This document shows positions 8,733 to 16,968 of a stretch of 64,000 bases of DNA, in pieces. The first letter of the stretch is position 1, and each line of letters opens with the position of its first letter. Origin of the DNA: Rhizobium mongolense USDA 1844. GTDB lineage: Bacteria > Pseudomonadota > Alphaproteobacteria > Rhizobiales > Rhizobiaceae. The translations under genes were made by a program, and so were the position numbers. The stretch is from the NCBI RefSeq assembly GCF_000419765.1, contig NZ_ATTQ01000009.1, positions 62,001 to 126,000 on the forward strand, read 5' to 3'. The notes beneath the pieces were generated by a model. That model saw nothing but the letters and a program-made list of their open reading frames with translations. It had not been told where the DNA came from and did not search any database.

Positions 8733-9812
8733 ATGGCCCGCATCGCATTACGCCAGCTGCTCGATCATGCAGCGGAATACGGTTATGGCGTTCCCGCCTT
8801 CAACATCAACAATATGGAGCAGGGGCTTGCGGTTATGGAGGCTGCTGCTGCCTGTGACGCTCCCGTTATTCTCCAGGCCTCCAAGGGTGCCCGTGCCTAT
8901 GCAAAGGACATCATGCTGGCGCGCATGATCGAGGCGCTTTCGGAGATTTATCCGGCCATTCCCATCTGCGTCCATCAGGACCATGGCAGCGACGAAGCGA
9001 CCTGCATGACGGCGATACGCCACGGCTTCACTTCGGTGATGATGGATGGCTCTCTCGAAGCGGATGCCAAAACACCTTCGTCTTATGAGTATAATGTCGC
9101 AATCACCGAACGGGTCACGCGCATTGCCCATTGGCTGGGCGTGTCCGTCGAAGGGGAGCTGGGTGTTCTCGGTTCGCTGGAGAGCGGCACCGGAGCTGCC
9201 GAGGACGGTCATGGCGCTGTAGGTGCTCTATCACATGAGCAGCTTCTGACGGACCCTGACCAGGCCGTCGATTTCGTCGCGCGCACCGGTGTCGATGCGC
9301 TGGCGATCGCCTGCGGCACGTCTCATGGGGCCTACAAGTTCACCCGGGCGCCGGACGGCGACATTCTGGCGATGAGCGTCATCCAGGCAATTCACCTCAA
9401 GCTGCCGAACACGCATCTTGTCATGCACGGTTCATCCTCGGTCCCGCAGGAGATGCAGGACGTCATCAACCGCTTCGGAGGACGGATGCCGCAGACCTAC
9501 GGCGTGCCCATCGAGGAGATCGAGCGCGGCATCCGTCATGGGGTCCGCAAGGTCAACATCGATACCGACTGTCGCATGGCGATGGCGGGGCAGTTTCGCA
9601 AGATCGCCGCAGAGCATCCGGAAGAATTCGATCCGCGAAAATTCCTGAAACCGGCAATGGATGCCTTGCGCAATCTCTGCCGTGACCGCTTCGAACGTTT
9701 CGGCACGGCGGGCAACGCCTCAAGGATCAAGGTTATTGCCTTAGATGAGATGGCGAGACGCTATGCCGCCGGCGAACTCGATCCGAAAGCCACAGCAGCC
9801 AAAGCCGCCTGA
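8733..9812 (+). CDS. cbbA: Fructose-bisphosphate aldolase, class II (Calvin-cycle subtype)
   Basis: This 359-residue zinc-dependent aldolase condenses dihydroxyacetone phosphate with glyceraldehyde 3-phosphate or erythrose 4-phosphate. Visible class II features are PICVHQDHGSDEATC with the metal-binding His near residue 80-85, and the phosphate-binding VMHGSSSVPQEMQ. The length and the C-terminal NIDTDCRMAMAGQFRK match the Calvin-cycle subtype. AAAGGAG lies about 7 bases before the ATG. It sits between cbbT and cbbL, the usual order in rhizobial and related operons. Confidence 0.95.
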   Translation: MARIALRQLLDHAAEYGYGVPAFNINNMEQGLAVMEAAAACDAPVILQASKGARAYAKDIMLARMIEALSEIYPAIPICVHQDHGSDEATCMTAIRHGFTSVMMDGSLEADAKTPSSYEYNVAITERVTRIAHWLGVSVEGELGVLGSLESGTGAAEDGHGAVGALSHEQLLTDPDQAVDFVARTGVDALAIACGTSHGAYKFTRAPDGDILAMSVIQAIHLKLPNTHLVMHGSSSVPQEMQDVINRFGGRMPQTYGVPIEEIERGIRHGVRKVNIDTDCRMAMAGQFRKIAAEHPEEFDPRKFLKPAMDALRNLCRDRFERFGTAGNASRIKVIALDEMARRYAAGELDPKATAAKAA

Positions 9813-9846
9813 TCGGCGATCCAGAAGACAACGAGAGGACCAAGTC

Positions 9847-11307
9847 ATGGCCAATAAATCGCAAACCGTCACAGGTGCGGAACGCTACAGAGCTGGCGTG
9901 ATGGAATACAAGAAAATGGGCTACTGGGAGCCTGATTACGAGCCGAAGGATACCGATATCATCGCGCTCTTCCGCATCACGCCGCAGGACGGCGTCGATC
10001 CAGTCGAGGCTGCCGCAGCCGTCGCGGGTGAATCCTCCACCGCCACCTGGACGGTCGTGTGGACCGACCGGCTGACGGCAACCGAGAAATATCGCGCAAA
10101 GGCCTACAGGCTCGATCCTGTGCCGAATGCGCAAGGCCAGTATTTCGCTTATATCGCCTATGACCTCGACCTGTTCGAGCCAGGCTCGATTGCCAACATG
10201 AGCGCATCGATCATCGGCAACGTCTTCGGCTTCAAGCCGCTGAAGGCATTGCGATTGGAGGACATGCGGTTTCCGGTCGCCTATGTGAAGACTTTTCAAG
10301 GGCCTGCGACCGGCATCGTCGTCGAGCGCGAGCGGTTGGACAAGTTCGGTCGCCCGCTGCTTGGCGCGACCGTGAAACCGAAGCTTGGCCTTTCGGGGCG
10401 CAACTACGGTCGCGTGGTCTATGAAGCGCTGAAGGGCGGGTTGGATTTCACAAAGGATGACGAGAACATCAACTCGCAGCCTTTCATGCATTGGCGCGAA
10501 CGTTTCCTCTACTGCATGGAGGCGGTCAACAAGGCCCAGGCCGAGACCGGCGAAATCAAGGGAACATATTTGAACGTCACGGCAGCCACCATGGAGGACA
10601 TGTACGAGCGGGCTGAATTTGCCAGGGAGCTTGGATCCGTCATCGTAATGATCGACCTCGTCATCGGCTACACGGCGATCCAATCCATGGCAAAATGGGC
10701 GCGTCGCAACGACATGATCTTGCACCTTCATCGCGCCGGGCACTCGACCTATACGCGCCAGAAGACACATGGCGTGTCCTTCCGGGTGATCGCAAAGTGG
10801 ATGCGCCTTGCAGGCGTCGACCACATTCACGCCGGAACCGTTGTTGGCAAATTGGAAGGCGATCCCGCAACGACACGCGGCTACTACGACGTCTGCCGCG
10901 AAGGCTTCAATCCGATGCGTTTGGAGAACGGCATCTTCTTCGACCAGGATTGGGCCTCTCTCAACCGCATGATGCCCGTTGCTTCCGGCGGCATCCACGC
11001 AGGACAGATGCATCAGCTCCTGGACCTTCTTGGTGAAGATGTCGTGCTGCAGTTCGGCGGCGGCACCATTGGGCATCCGATGGGCATTGCCGCCGGCGCC
11101 ACGGCCAACCGCGTTGCGCTCGAATGCATGGTGCTCGCCCGCAACGAGGGGAGGGACATCGTGCACGAGGGACCAGAGATCCTGCGCGAGGCGGCGCGCC
11201 ACTGCCAGCCATTGCAGCAGGCCCTCGACGTCTGGAAGGACGTAACCTTCAACTACACCTCGACCGACACGCCGGATTTCGTGCCGACGGCCACAGCAGC
11301 AGAATAG
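9847..11307 (+). CDS. cbbL: RuBisCO large subunit, form I red-like
   Basis: This 486-residue protein is the catalytic subunit that carboxylates RuBP. Key residues are visible: the KPKLGLSGRNYG active-site loop, the carbamylated lysine K203 in GGLDFTKDDENINSQPF, and the loop-6 lysine K335 in GTVVGKLEGD. The N-terminal GAERYRAGVMEYKKMGYW and the linked cbbX activase indicate the red-like form IC type found in alpha- and betaproteobacteria. An earlier in-frame ATG at 9745 overlaps cbbA and was rejected; GAGAGG precedes ATG 9847. Confidence 0.98.
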   Translation: MANKSQTVTGAERYRAGVMEYKKMGYWEPDYEPKDTDIIALFRITPQDGVDPVEAAAAVAGESSTATWTVVWTDRLTATEKYRAKAYRLDPVPNAQGQYFAYIAYDLDLFEPGSIANMSASIIGNVFGFKPLKALRLEDMRFPVAYVKTFQGPATGIVVERERLDKFGRPLLGATVKPKLGLSGRNYGRVVYEALKGGLDFTKDDENINSQPFMHWRERFLYCMEAVNKAQAETGEIKGTYLNVTAATMEDMYERAEFARELGSVIVMIDLVIGYTAIQSMAKWARRNDMILHLHRAGHSTYTRQKTHGVSFRVIAKWMRLAGVDHIHAGTVVGKLEGDPATTRGYYDVCREGFNPMRLENGIFFDQDWASLNRMMPVASGGIHAGQMHQLLDLLGEDVVLQFGGGTIGHPMGIAAGATANRVALECMVLARNEGRDIVHEGPEILREAARHCQPLQQALDVWKDVTFNYTSTDTPDFVPTATAAE

Positions 11308-11317
11308 GAGACCTCAC

Positions 11318-11737
11318 ATGCATATCACTCAGGGAGCATTCTCGTTCCTGCCGCCGCTGACGGACGAGCAGATCGCCCGCCAGGCGCAATACTGCATCGA
11401 CAAAGGCTGGGCGACGAGCCTCGAATTCACCGATGATCCCCATCCCCGCAACACCTATTGGGACATGTGGGGTCATCCGATGTTCGACAATGCGGACGCG
11501 GCCGCGTTGATAATGGAGCTGCACGAGTGCCGGAAGGTCTATGGCGACCGCTATATCCGCCTCGTCGCATTCGACAGCAGCCACGGATGGGAGTCCGTTC
11601 GCCTCTCCTTCATCGTCAATCGTCCTGCGGAAGAGCCGGGATTCCGGCTTGAGCGGCAGGAGGCGGCCGGCAGACGGCTCCATTACACCACGCGTTCTTA
11701 TGCGGCAGACCGGCCGGCGGGAGAACGTTATGGCTGA
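11318..11737 (+). CDS. cbbS: RuBisCO small subunit, red-like
   Basis: This 139-residue small subunit starts MHITQGAFSFLPPLTDEQI and contains the highly conserved NTYWDMWGHPMFD segment near residues 45-57. The extended C-terminus after VRLSFIVNRP is typical of red-like small subunits, which form an extra beta-hairpin in the central pore of the L8S8 enzyme. AGGAGACC precedes the ATG. The end of the gene overlaps cbbX by 8 bases. Confidence 0.96.
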   Translation: MHITQGAFSFLPPLTDEQIARQAQYCIDKGWATSLEFTDDPHPRNTYWDMWGHPMFDNADAAALIMELHECRKVYGDRYIRLVAFDSSHGWESVRLSFIVNRPAEEPGFRLERQEAAGRRLHYTTRSYAADRPAGERYG

Positions 11738-12668
11738 TGCGGTCCCCATGAGGCCCAAGATCGATGGCGAAGAGCCATCAGCCATCGATCTGCGGGCGGA
11801 ATATGTCGAGTCCGGCGTCAAGGAGCTTCTTGACGAGCTGGACAATTCTCTCATCGGCCTTGCACCGGTCAAGCAGCGGATCAAGGAGACTGCGGCCCTG
11901 CTGTTGGTTGAACGCGCGCGCAAGCGTCTCGGTCTCGCTCATGAAACGCCGACGTTGCACATGAGCTTCAGCGGCAATCCCGGGACTGGGAAAACGACTG
12001 TCGCATTGCGCATGGCCGATCTGCTCCATCGCCTCGGCTACATCCGAAAGGGGCATCTGGTATCGGTGACGCGCGACGACTTGGTGGGGCAATATATCGG
12101 CCACACGGCGCCGAAGACGAAGGAGATCCTGAAAAAGGCGATGGGTGGTGTCCTCTTCATCGACGAGGCCTATTATCTCTACAGGCAGGAAAACGAGCGC
12201 GACTACGGCCAGGAAGCGATCGAGATCCTCCTGCAGGTCATGGAGCACCAGCGTGAGGATTTCGTCGTCATACTGGCCGGTTATGCCGACCGGATGGAGC
12301 GCTTCTTCGAAAGCAATCCAGGCTTTCGCTCGCGTATCGCTCATCATATCGACTTTCCAGATTACACCGACACCGAACTGCTGCGGATCGCCGAGGCGAC
12401 GCTTAACAAGCAGAACTACCGTCTCGACGCCAAGGCCCGGGCCGCCATGGAAGAATATATCGCCCTTCGGCGCCGCCAACCGCATTTTGCCAATGCGCGC
12501 TCCATCCGCAACGCCCTCGATCGCGCGCGCCTGCGTCAGGCAAACCGGCTGTTCGAGACTTCCGCCGGCCCGATTGATGCCAAGGTGTTGTCCACCATCG
12601 TTGCCGAAGACATTAAGGCCAGTCGCGTCTTCAACAGCGCAGCAAGACAAGAGGAGGCCACCTCATGA
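11730..12668 (+). CDS. cbbX: RuBisCO activase CbbX (AAA+)
   Basis: This AAA+ ATPase (312 residues) remodels inhibited red-like RuBisCO by pulling on the large-subunit C-terminus. Walker A is SGNPGTGKTT near residues 83-92 and Walker B is GGVLFIDEAYYLY. The chosen ATG gives MADAVPMRPKIDGEEPS and lies inside the end of cbbS; the longer upstream frame is the shadow of cbbS. The downstream junction to the epimerase is an ATGA overlap. Length is typical (about 300-320 residues). Confidence 0.96.
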   Translation: MADAVPMRPKIDGEEPSAIDLRAEYVESGVKELLDELDNSLIGLAPVKQRIKETAALLLVERARKRLGLAHETPTLHMSFSGNPGTGKTTVALRMADLLHRLGYIRKGHLVSVTRDDLVGQYIGHTAPKTKEILKKAMGGVLFIDEAYYLYRQENERDYGQEAIEILLQVMEHQREDFVVILAGYADRMERFFESNPGFRSRIAHHIDFPDYTDTELLRIAEATLNKQNYRLDAKARAAMEEYIALRRRQPHFANARSIRNALDRARLRQANRLFETSAGPIDAKVLSTIVAEDIKASRVFNSAARQEEATS

Positions 12669-13354
12669 GCCGCAAAACGATCATTGCTCCGTCCATCCTT
12701 TCGGCAGATTTTTCCCGGTTGGGCGATGAGGTGGAGGAGGTCGTCAAGGCGGGCGCAGACTGGATCCATCTCGATGTCATGGATGGCCATTTCGTGCCCA
12801 ACATCACCTTCGGGCCGCCGGTCGTCAAATCGATCCGCAACCGGACGGACGCCGTGTTCGACTGTCATCTCATGATTGCGCCGGTCGATCCCTATCTCGC
12901 CGCCTTCGCCGATGCCGGCTGCGATTACATGACGGTCCATGCGGAGGCCGGGCCCCACCTCGACCGAACGCTTCAGGCGATTCGCAATCTCGGCAAGAAG
13001 GCAGGCGTTGCGCTCAATCCGTCGACGCCCGAAAGCGTGATCGAATACGTGCTCGACCGGCTGGACCTCGTCCTGCTGATGACCGTCAATCCCGGCTTCG
13101 GCGGTCAGGCCTTCATTCCGGCGGTCGCCGAAAAGGTGCGCCGTGTGGCCGCGTTGATCGGTTATCGTCCGATCCATGTCGAAGTCGATGGCGGCATTAC
13201 GGCCGAAACCGCGCCGCTGATCGCTGCTGCCGGTGCCGACGTCCTGGTTTCGGGCTCGGCCATATTCGCAGGCAATGACGCGTCGGCCTATGCGGGCAAT
13301 ATCCAAGCGATTCGCCGACAGGCAGACAAGGCGCTGGCGCAGCAGGCAGCGTAA
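12665..13354 (+). CDS. cbbE: Ribulose-phosphate 3-epimerase
   Basis: This 229-residue TIM-barrel enzyme interconverts xylulose 5-phosphate and ribulose 5-phosphate, supplying substrate for CbbP. The signature HLDVMDGHFVPNITFGP lies near residues 35-51, with the phosphate-binding VDGGITAETAPL and GSAIF further on. It is the last gene of the cbb operon, joined to cbbX by ATGA and followed by a strong hairpin terminator. Confidence 0.96.
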   Translation: MSRKTIIAPSILSADFSRLGDEVEEVVKAGADWIHLDVMDGHFVPNITFGPPVVKSIRNRTDAVFDCHLMIAPVDPYLAAFADAGCDYMTVHAEAGPHLDRTLQAIRNLGKKAGVALNPSTPESVIEYVLDRLDLVLLMTVNPGFGGQAFIPAVAEKVRRVAALIGYRPIHVEVDGGITAETAPLIAAAGADVLVSGSAIFAGNDASAYAGNIQAIRRQADKALAQQAA

Positions 13355-13379
13355 GGCGAGCAAGCCAAGAGGATGATGA

Positions 13380-13403
13380 GACCGCCGGCGACAGCCGGCG
13401 GTC
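13380..13403. terminator. Bidirectional hairpin terminator between cbbE and cytochrome c gene
   Basis: GACCGCCGGC and GCCGGCGGTC form a perfect 10-bp stem with a GACA loop. It lies 25 bases after the cbbE stop and 7 bases after the stop of the opposing cytochrome gene, so it can serve both. There is a modest T-containing tract (TTCGCCTTTATT) on the cbbE side. Confidence 0.8.
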
Positions 13404-13410
13404 TTCGCCT

Positions 13411-13803
13411 TTATTGCTTCTTCTGGAATTGCTCGAGATAGGCGAGGAGATTGGCGATGTCGGCATCGTCCTTCAGGCCGGCAAAAGCCATCTTGGTGCC
13501 CTTCACCTTCGCCTTCGGATTGTGGAGATAGTCGCGCAACGATGCCTCGTCCCACTTCAGGCCGGCCTTGCCCGCATCGGTCATTGCCTTGGAATAAGAA
13601 AACCCGGGATGCGAGCCGGCAGCCCTGCCGATCACTCCGTTCAAAGATGGGCCGACCTTGTTCTGGTCAGTGTCGGCACTGTGACAGATCTTGCACTTGT
13701 TGAACACCGTAGCGCCTGCGTTGGCATCTCCCTCCTGAGCATTGACCCCGCAGGCAGAAAAGATCGCAACTGATACACCGATCAGAAGGATATGATAGTT
13801 CAT
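13411..13803 (-). CDS. Exported class I cytochrome c
   Basis: This 130-residue protein has an N-terminal hydrophobic export signal and one haem-binding motif, CKICH, at residues 37-41. The probable axial methionine is in KGTKMAFAG. It resembles soluble c2/c550-type cytochromes. Signal peptidase cleavage near VNA-QEG is likely; a cysteine at residue 18 (FSAC) makes a lipoprotein a weaker option. GAGGAAA precedes the ATG. Its place between the cbb and xox blocks suggests it may take electrons from XoxG, which is inference. Confidence 0.9.
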   Translation of the reverse strand: MNYHILLIGVSVAIFSACGVNAQEGDANAGATVFNKCKICHSADTDQNKVGPSLNGVIGRAAGSHPGFSYSKAMTDAGKAGLKWDEASLRDYLHNPKAKVKGTKMAFAGLKDDADIANLLAYLEQFQKKQ

Positions 13804-14153
13804 GATATTTCCTCATTTCGCCAAGGGTGCCCTTTGACGAAGGCAGGCGCTGCTGTTCCTCCACCGGCGCCAGCCATTTTGGATCGCATGGCCTTCGCCA
13901 TGGTGGCGGCAGACTCGCGATCCGGCAAAAAGTTACCTGCCAGCGAATGTAAGTCAACCCGTTGATAGGCCATTGAACCCTGATCGTTCGCGCAGGACGG
14001 ACGTCGCGATTGACGGGCCGGGGTGAAGCTCTTAGCCTCTTCATACCCTTAGCTCTTCCAGCACCGCGGGGCGCGGCTGGTTGGCGGTCGCAGCTGCGGC
14101 GCCTGAGAGGAAAAAATGGTTGCGGCGAGGCGTCGTTGGTCGAAAGGTGCGAC
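13804..14153. other. Intergenic region without recognised gene
   Basis: About 350 bases upstream of the cytochrome gene. The small open frames here have no recognisable protein features and I see no clear promoter, hairpin or repeat. The promoter of the cytochrome gene must lie at its left end. Confidence 0.5.
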
Positions 14154-14363
14154 ATGTTATTTATCGAACTCGTCCTGACAATTTGTGTTGCGGACAGGCC
14201 CTCGAGCTGCCGGGACGAACATCTTCATTTCGAAAACAGGGGAAGCTTGATGGCCTGCATGGTCCAGGCGCCTCCTGAGATTGCCAGGTGGTCCGAGGAG
14301 CATCCGAACTTGCGCGTCGTGAGATGGCGGTGCGAATATCCACCGAAGGGTACAGCGATCTAA
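14154..14363 (+). CDS. Small conserved rhizobial protein of unknown function
   Basis: This 69-residue protein begins MLFIELVLTICVADRPSSC and contains MACMVQAPPEIARWSEEHP and VVRWRCEYPPKG. I recognise the pattern (short N-terminus, spaced cysteines, QAP-IA-W--EHP, W-C-YP) from small uncharacterised proteins common in rhizobia. A possible AAAGG ribosome site lies about 9 bases upstream. It has five cysteines, which may form disulfides or bind a metal if it is exported, but there is no strong signal peptide. Function is unknown. Confidence 0.7.
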   Translation: MLFIELVLTICVADRPSSCRDEHLHFENRGSLMACMVQAPPEIARWSEEHPNLRVVRWRCEYPPKGTAI

Positions 14364-15091
14364 GAGGAAAATCCGACAATCGGCCACGATTGGGGCATCC
14401 GCTGGAAAGGCGCAAAAAACGTCGCGCAGGGGAGGGCTCCTTTCGGGACCGGACCATGCATAGAAACCTGCGGCTGCCGGGAAAAGAAGGGTTGCGCATT
14501 GGTGGGTTTTCGGCTCTTCCTCCTGGAGGACGGCTGAGAATATGTGAGCCTGGCCCCACTCAAAACCGCGCATGCGAGACCCTCGATCCAGCTGTTCGAC
14601 GCCCTCGTCTGCCTTGAGGCGAGCGAAAGCAACTTTTTCAGCCGTCGCTCCCGAGGCCTGTGTTGATGGCGAGGCACGGTTTCGCGATGCAGTGATGCTG
14701 ACCGATCGGATCGTCGTTTTCTCGCCGCCAGTTTCATGTCCCGGCTTCGCCATCGCGCCTTCACCGAATTCAGTTGTATTGAGAATGGGAAGAGCGCATG
14801 GTCCGTTCGTCAGCGGTCTTTATTAAGGGGCTGCTGATCGTGGGCCGCCACACCCTAGCCTTCCAAAGGAGGACAGAATGTCTTCCGTGCTCGATTTTTC
14901 ATACATGTCTTCATCCGAGCTCAACATGTTTCGGGCGCCACTCCAATAGGCTGGCCGGCCCATGGAGCTCCTACGCGGGACCTCCAAATACTTGTCGCGG
15001 GATCGTTCAACGAGGACAGCGAAATCGTCGTATCGGAATGTTGTGGATCTGTCCTCACACATCAATTCTAACTTCAAAAAGGATCGCACCA
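14364..15091. other. Gene-poor stretch with no recognised long gene
   Basis: About 730 bases. Overlapping frames on both strands give low-complexity, proline/arginine-rich translations typical of non-coding shadow frames. The only element worth listing is the short reading frame at 14878-14949, given separately. Confidence 0.45.
14878..14949 (+). CDS. Possible 23-residue peptide with strong ribosome site
   Basis: A perfect AAAGGAGG lies 4-11 bases before this ATG, better than most ribosome sites in the window. The frame encodes a short acidic/serine-rich peptide (begins MSSVLDFSYMSSSELN, ends FRAPLQ) and stops at TAG. It could be a leader peptide, a true small protein, or the start of a decayed gene. 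I do not recognise it. Confidence 0.3.
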   Translation: MSSVLDFSYMSSSELNMFRAPLQ

Positions 15092-15235
15092 ATGGCTAAA
15101 GGACAAGTTAGAGGCAACCGCGAAACGCGCAAACCGAAACAGCAGAAGTCGCCGATAAAGGTGGAGAGTACGTTCGCCAATCAGATCAAGGCCGCAACGA
15201 AAAGCACCCCACAGGGCGGCAAACATAAGAGCTGA
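15092..15235 (+). CDS. Small basic conserved protein of unknown function
   Basis: This 47-residue protein starts MAKGQVRGNRETRKPKQQK and ends in a lysine-rich tail. It is strongly basic. I recognise it as one of the small hypothetical proteins widespread in rhizobia and relatives (MAKGQ-RGN-E-KKPK type). AAAAAGGA precedes the ATG. Basic charge suggests nucleic-acid or ribosome association, but that is a guess. The longer upstream frame has no coding character and was trimmed. Confidence 0.8.
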   Translation: MAKGQVRGNRETRKPKQQKSPIKVESTFANQIKAATKSTPQGGKHKS

Positions 15236-15327
15236 ACGCGATAGGAGAGCGAGCCGTGCCGCTCGCCAGTCTTCCACCGAGCGGTCACGAAAGGCAATGT
15301 TCCAGAAAGTCAGGAGGTGCAACAACG

Positions 15328-15477
15328 ATGCCTCTTCACGCCATCTATCGGTTTGGCTACCCTCTGTTTCTCAATCAGATCGGCGGTCGTGATAGGGTTG
15401 CGCGATACGGGCAGAGCCAATTGGGCATCAAAACTCTGGCGCCAACAATGATGGACGCGATGTTTTCCACTCCATAG
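15328..15477 (+). CDS. Possible small protein, unrecognised
   Basis: This 49-residue frame (MPLHAIYRFGYPLFLNQIGG...) is preceded by CAGGAGG at about 10 bases. The composition is not clearly that of a shadow frame, but nothing is recognised and no domain is visible. It could be chance. Confidence 0.25.
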   Translation: MPLHAIYRFGYPLFLNQIGGRDRVARYGQSQLGIKTLAPTMMDAMFSTP

Positions 15478-15486
15478 CTGACCATC

Positions 15487-15735
15487 TTATTGCGATGAGC
15501 GTCGAGGTGCCTTCTTCAAGGCATCGAGCAAGGCGGACATGCCATCGTTTGCCGCCAGTGCCAGCATATGATTGTCGGCAAGATCCAAGACGGCGACAAT
15601 CGCCTCACGCTCGTTCCAGCCGACGGCAACGGCGGCCGCTATCAGGTCGAGGAAGGCGAACTGCAACGCCTCCTGGCAGCGTATGTGCCTTTCGAGATTG
15701 TCGTCGGTAGCGAACGGCCGTGGGATATCGCGCAT
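15487..15735 (-). CDS. Small helical protein of unknown function
   Basis: This 82-residue protein has a well-formed amphipathic helical core: LQFAFLDLIAAAVAVGW, then NEREAIVAVLDLADNHMLAL. This resembles small uncharacterised rhizobial proteins with a GW-xxE-(I/V)A-A--ELAD-hML pattern. No signal peptide or cysteine motif. The plus-strand frame over the same DNA is less protein-like. The start codon is uncertain because no strong ribosome site is visible. Confidence 0.55.
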   Translation of the reverse strand: MRDIPRPFATDDNLERHIRCQEALQFAFLDLIAAAVAVGWNEREAIVAVLDLADNHMLALAANDGMSALLDALKKAPRRSSQ

Positions 15736-16199
15736 AGACCGATAGTGTCCGATTCCCTTTGGCGAGACTACGGCATTTTAACAATTGCTGATGAAGTCCA
15801 CAGGATGCAGGAGCCGCATCAATCTGCTCTCCTTCGATGGTCATGCTTGCCCGAGATCAGCTACCGCCGGCCGGCATTGTTCGTGCAGAAGAAGTGAGGG
15901 CTCGAACCTTTTTCCAAGCGCGAGGGTTCTTAGGCGGCTTAGCGTAGCCTTCCCCTGAAGTTATCGTTCGGCGCAGTGTTGGCAACTCAAGGTGGTTTCA
16001 CTTGCCACCAAACTACCATCCAGTGGCAGCTAGAGCTCCCGGCGGTTTTTAGGCGGCAGCGTCTTTGGGTCTCGGGCCAGGCGTGTGGGAGACTATGTCA
16101 GAAGCGCCACACAGCAGTTCAAAAACATATGCGTGTACGGCGAAATCTTGCGCTCTGACCGCGAAAGGTTCCGGCTCGGTCCAGGAACCGAGATTCGCT
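15736..16199. other. Intergenic region without recognised gene
   Basis: About 460 bases. It contains small inverted repeats (for example GGTGG/CCACC near 16000 and GGTTCC/GGAACC near 16170-16190) but no coding sequence I can support. Confidence 0.45.
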
Positions 16200-16550
16200 T
16201 CAAAAGCATCGTATGTCTGCTTCGGCCTGGGCTCTTCTCAGCTCCGCCGTCGCAGCCTTTGCGGGAGCGCTTTCGCGGAATAACGCGCCGTTTTCTCCGG
16301 TGAGGAGCCCCATTTGCTTAAAGGTGGAGGCCGTCTCGTAGCGTTCGTAGGGCAGAATGGATTCGATGACGTCGATCGAACACGAGCAACGGTCGAGGAT
16401 CGCCCGATTTTCTCCGTTCGCCTTCATGCAGGCATAGACATATTCTGCAACGACGTTGGTCGGATAGCGTGTTCCCGCCGCCACCGGATGCGTGAAGCTG
16501 ATTGCTGCAATTGCGAAGGTCACGATCCCAAGAGTCTTAAGCGCAGTCAT
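16200..16550 (-). CDS. Exported protein of unknown function, divergent from xoxF
   Basis: This 116-residue protein has a clear signal peptide (MTALKTLGIVTFAIAAISF, cleavage near VAA-GTR). The mature part has the conserved-looking VVAEYVYACMKANGE, the cysteine pair in DRCSCSIDVIESILPYERY, and RRAQAEADIRCF at the C-terminus. Four mature cysteines suggest periplasmic disulfides. AAAGGA lies about 6 bases before ATG 16550; the upstream ATG 16565 is less likely. Its divergent position 418 bases from xoxF suggests a link to methanol oxidation. I recall similar small proteins near methanol dehydrogenase genes, but cannot verify this here. Confidence 0.75.
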   Translation of the reverse strand: MTALKTLGIVTFAIAAISFTHPVAAGTRYPTNVVAEYVYACMKANGENRAILDRCSCSIDVIESILPYERYETASTFKQMGLLTGENGALFRESAPAKAATAELRRAQAEADIRCF

Positions 16551-16968
16551 GGCGGTTCCTTTCATGCAGCGCAGTTTTTTGCCTGGCGAAGATGATGTGC
16601 AGTGTTATTATAGCATAATTTCAATGACGTCGATACATTTGAAGTAGTTTTACAGTAACCTGACGATATTAATATTGCATCGCACAAGACTAATGCTGCA
16701 ATGCAGCGAACATTGCTAACAAACACGCTTGCAGAAAGCAAATCTATCTCTTATGGTCTATTTGTTTCCGGCTTCAAGGACGTTACCGTCAAGGGAGTGG
16801 TGACTGTCTTCGTAGGCCAAGCGGGTGGGCGGTAACGGTGCCCTCCGCGCGCCTGGCTTAGGTCGTGACACGCTGCCGGAAATACTTCCCACACGCTGAA
16901 CCGATGACGCGGGTCGCTGAACAGGCGCCGTTTTAACTCGTCATCCTTGCGAACTTAGGGAGGACTAA
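16551..16968. promoter_or_regulatory. xoxF upstream regulatory region
   Basis: This 418-base spacer starts AT-rich and has three dyads. ATATTAATAT (16666-16675) is a perfect palindrome. GCTGCA and TGCAGC flank one A at 16695-16707. CGTTACCG (16781-16788) is repeated in inverted form as CGGTAACG (16830-16837), with about 41 bases between. A weak sigma-70-like pair TTGCAG (16729) and TATGGT (16752) with a 17-base spacer could be the promoter. Which regulator binds is unknown. The xoxF ribosome site is AGGGAGGA near 16957-16964. Confidence 0.5.

Noticed and set aside
9733..11202. 489-residue open frame on the minus strand opposite cbbL
   Set aside because: Shadow of RuBisCO large subunit caused by strong GC codon bias; no ribosome site or recognisable motif.
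15568..15897. 109-residue plus-strand frame opposite the small helical protein
   Set aside because: It has a partly protein-like start but no ribosome site or family feature; the minus-strand frame has a better amphipathic pattern.
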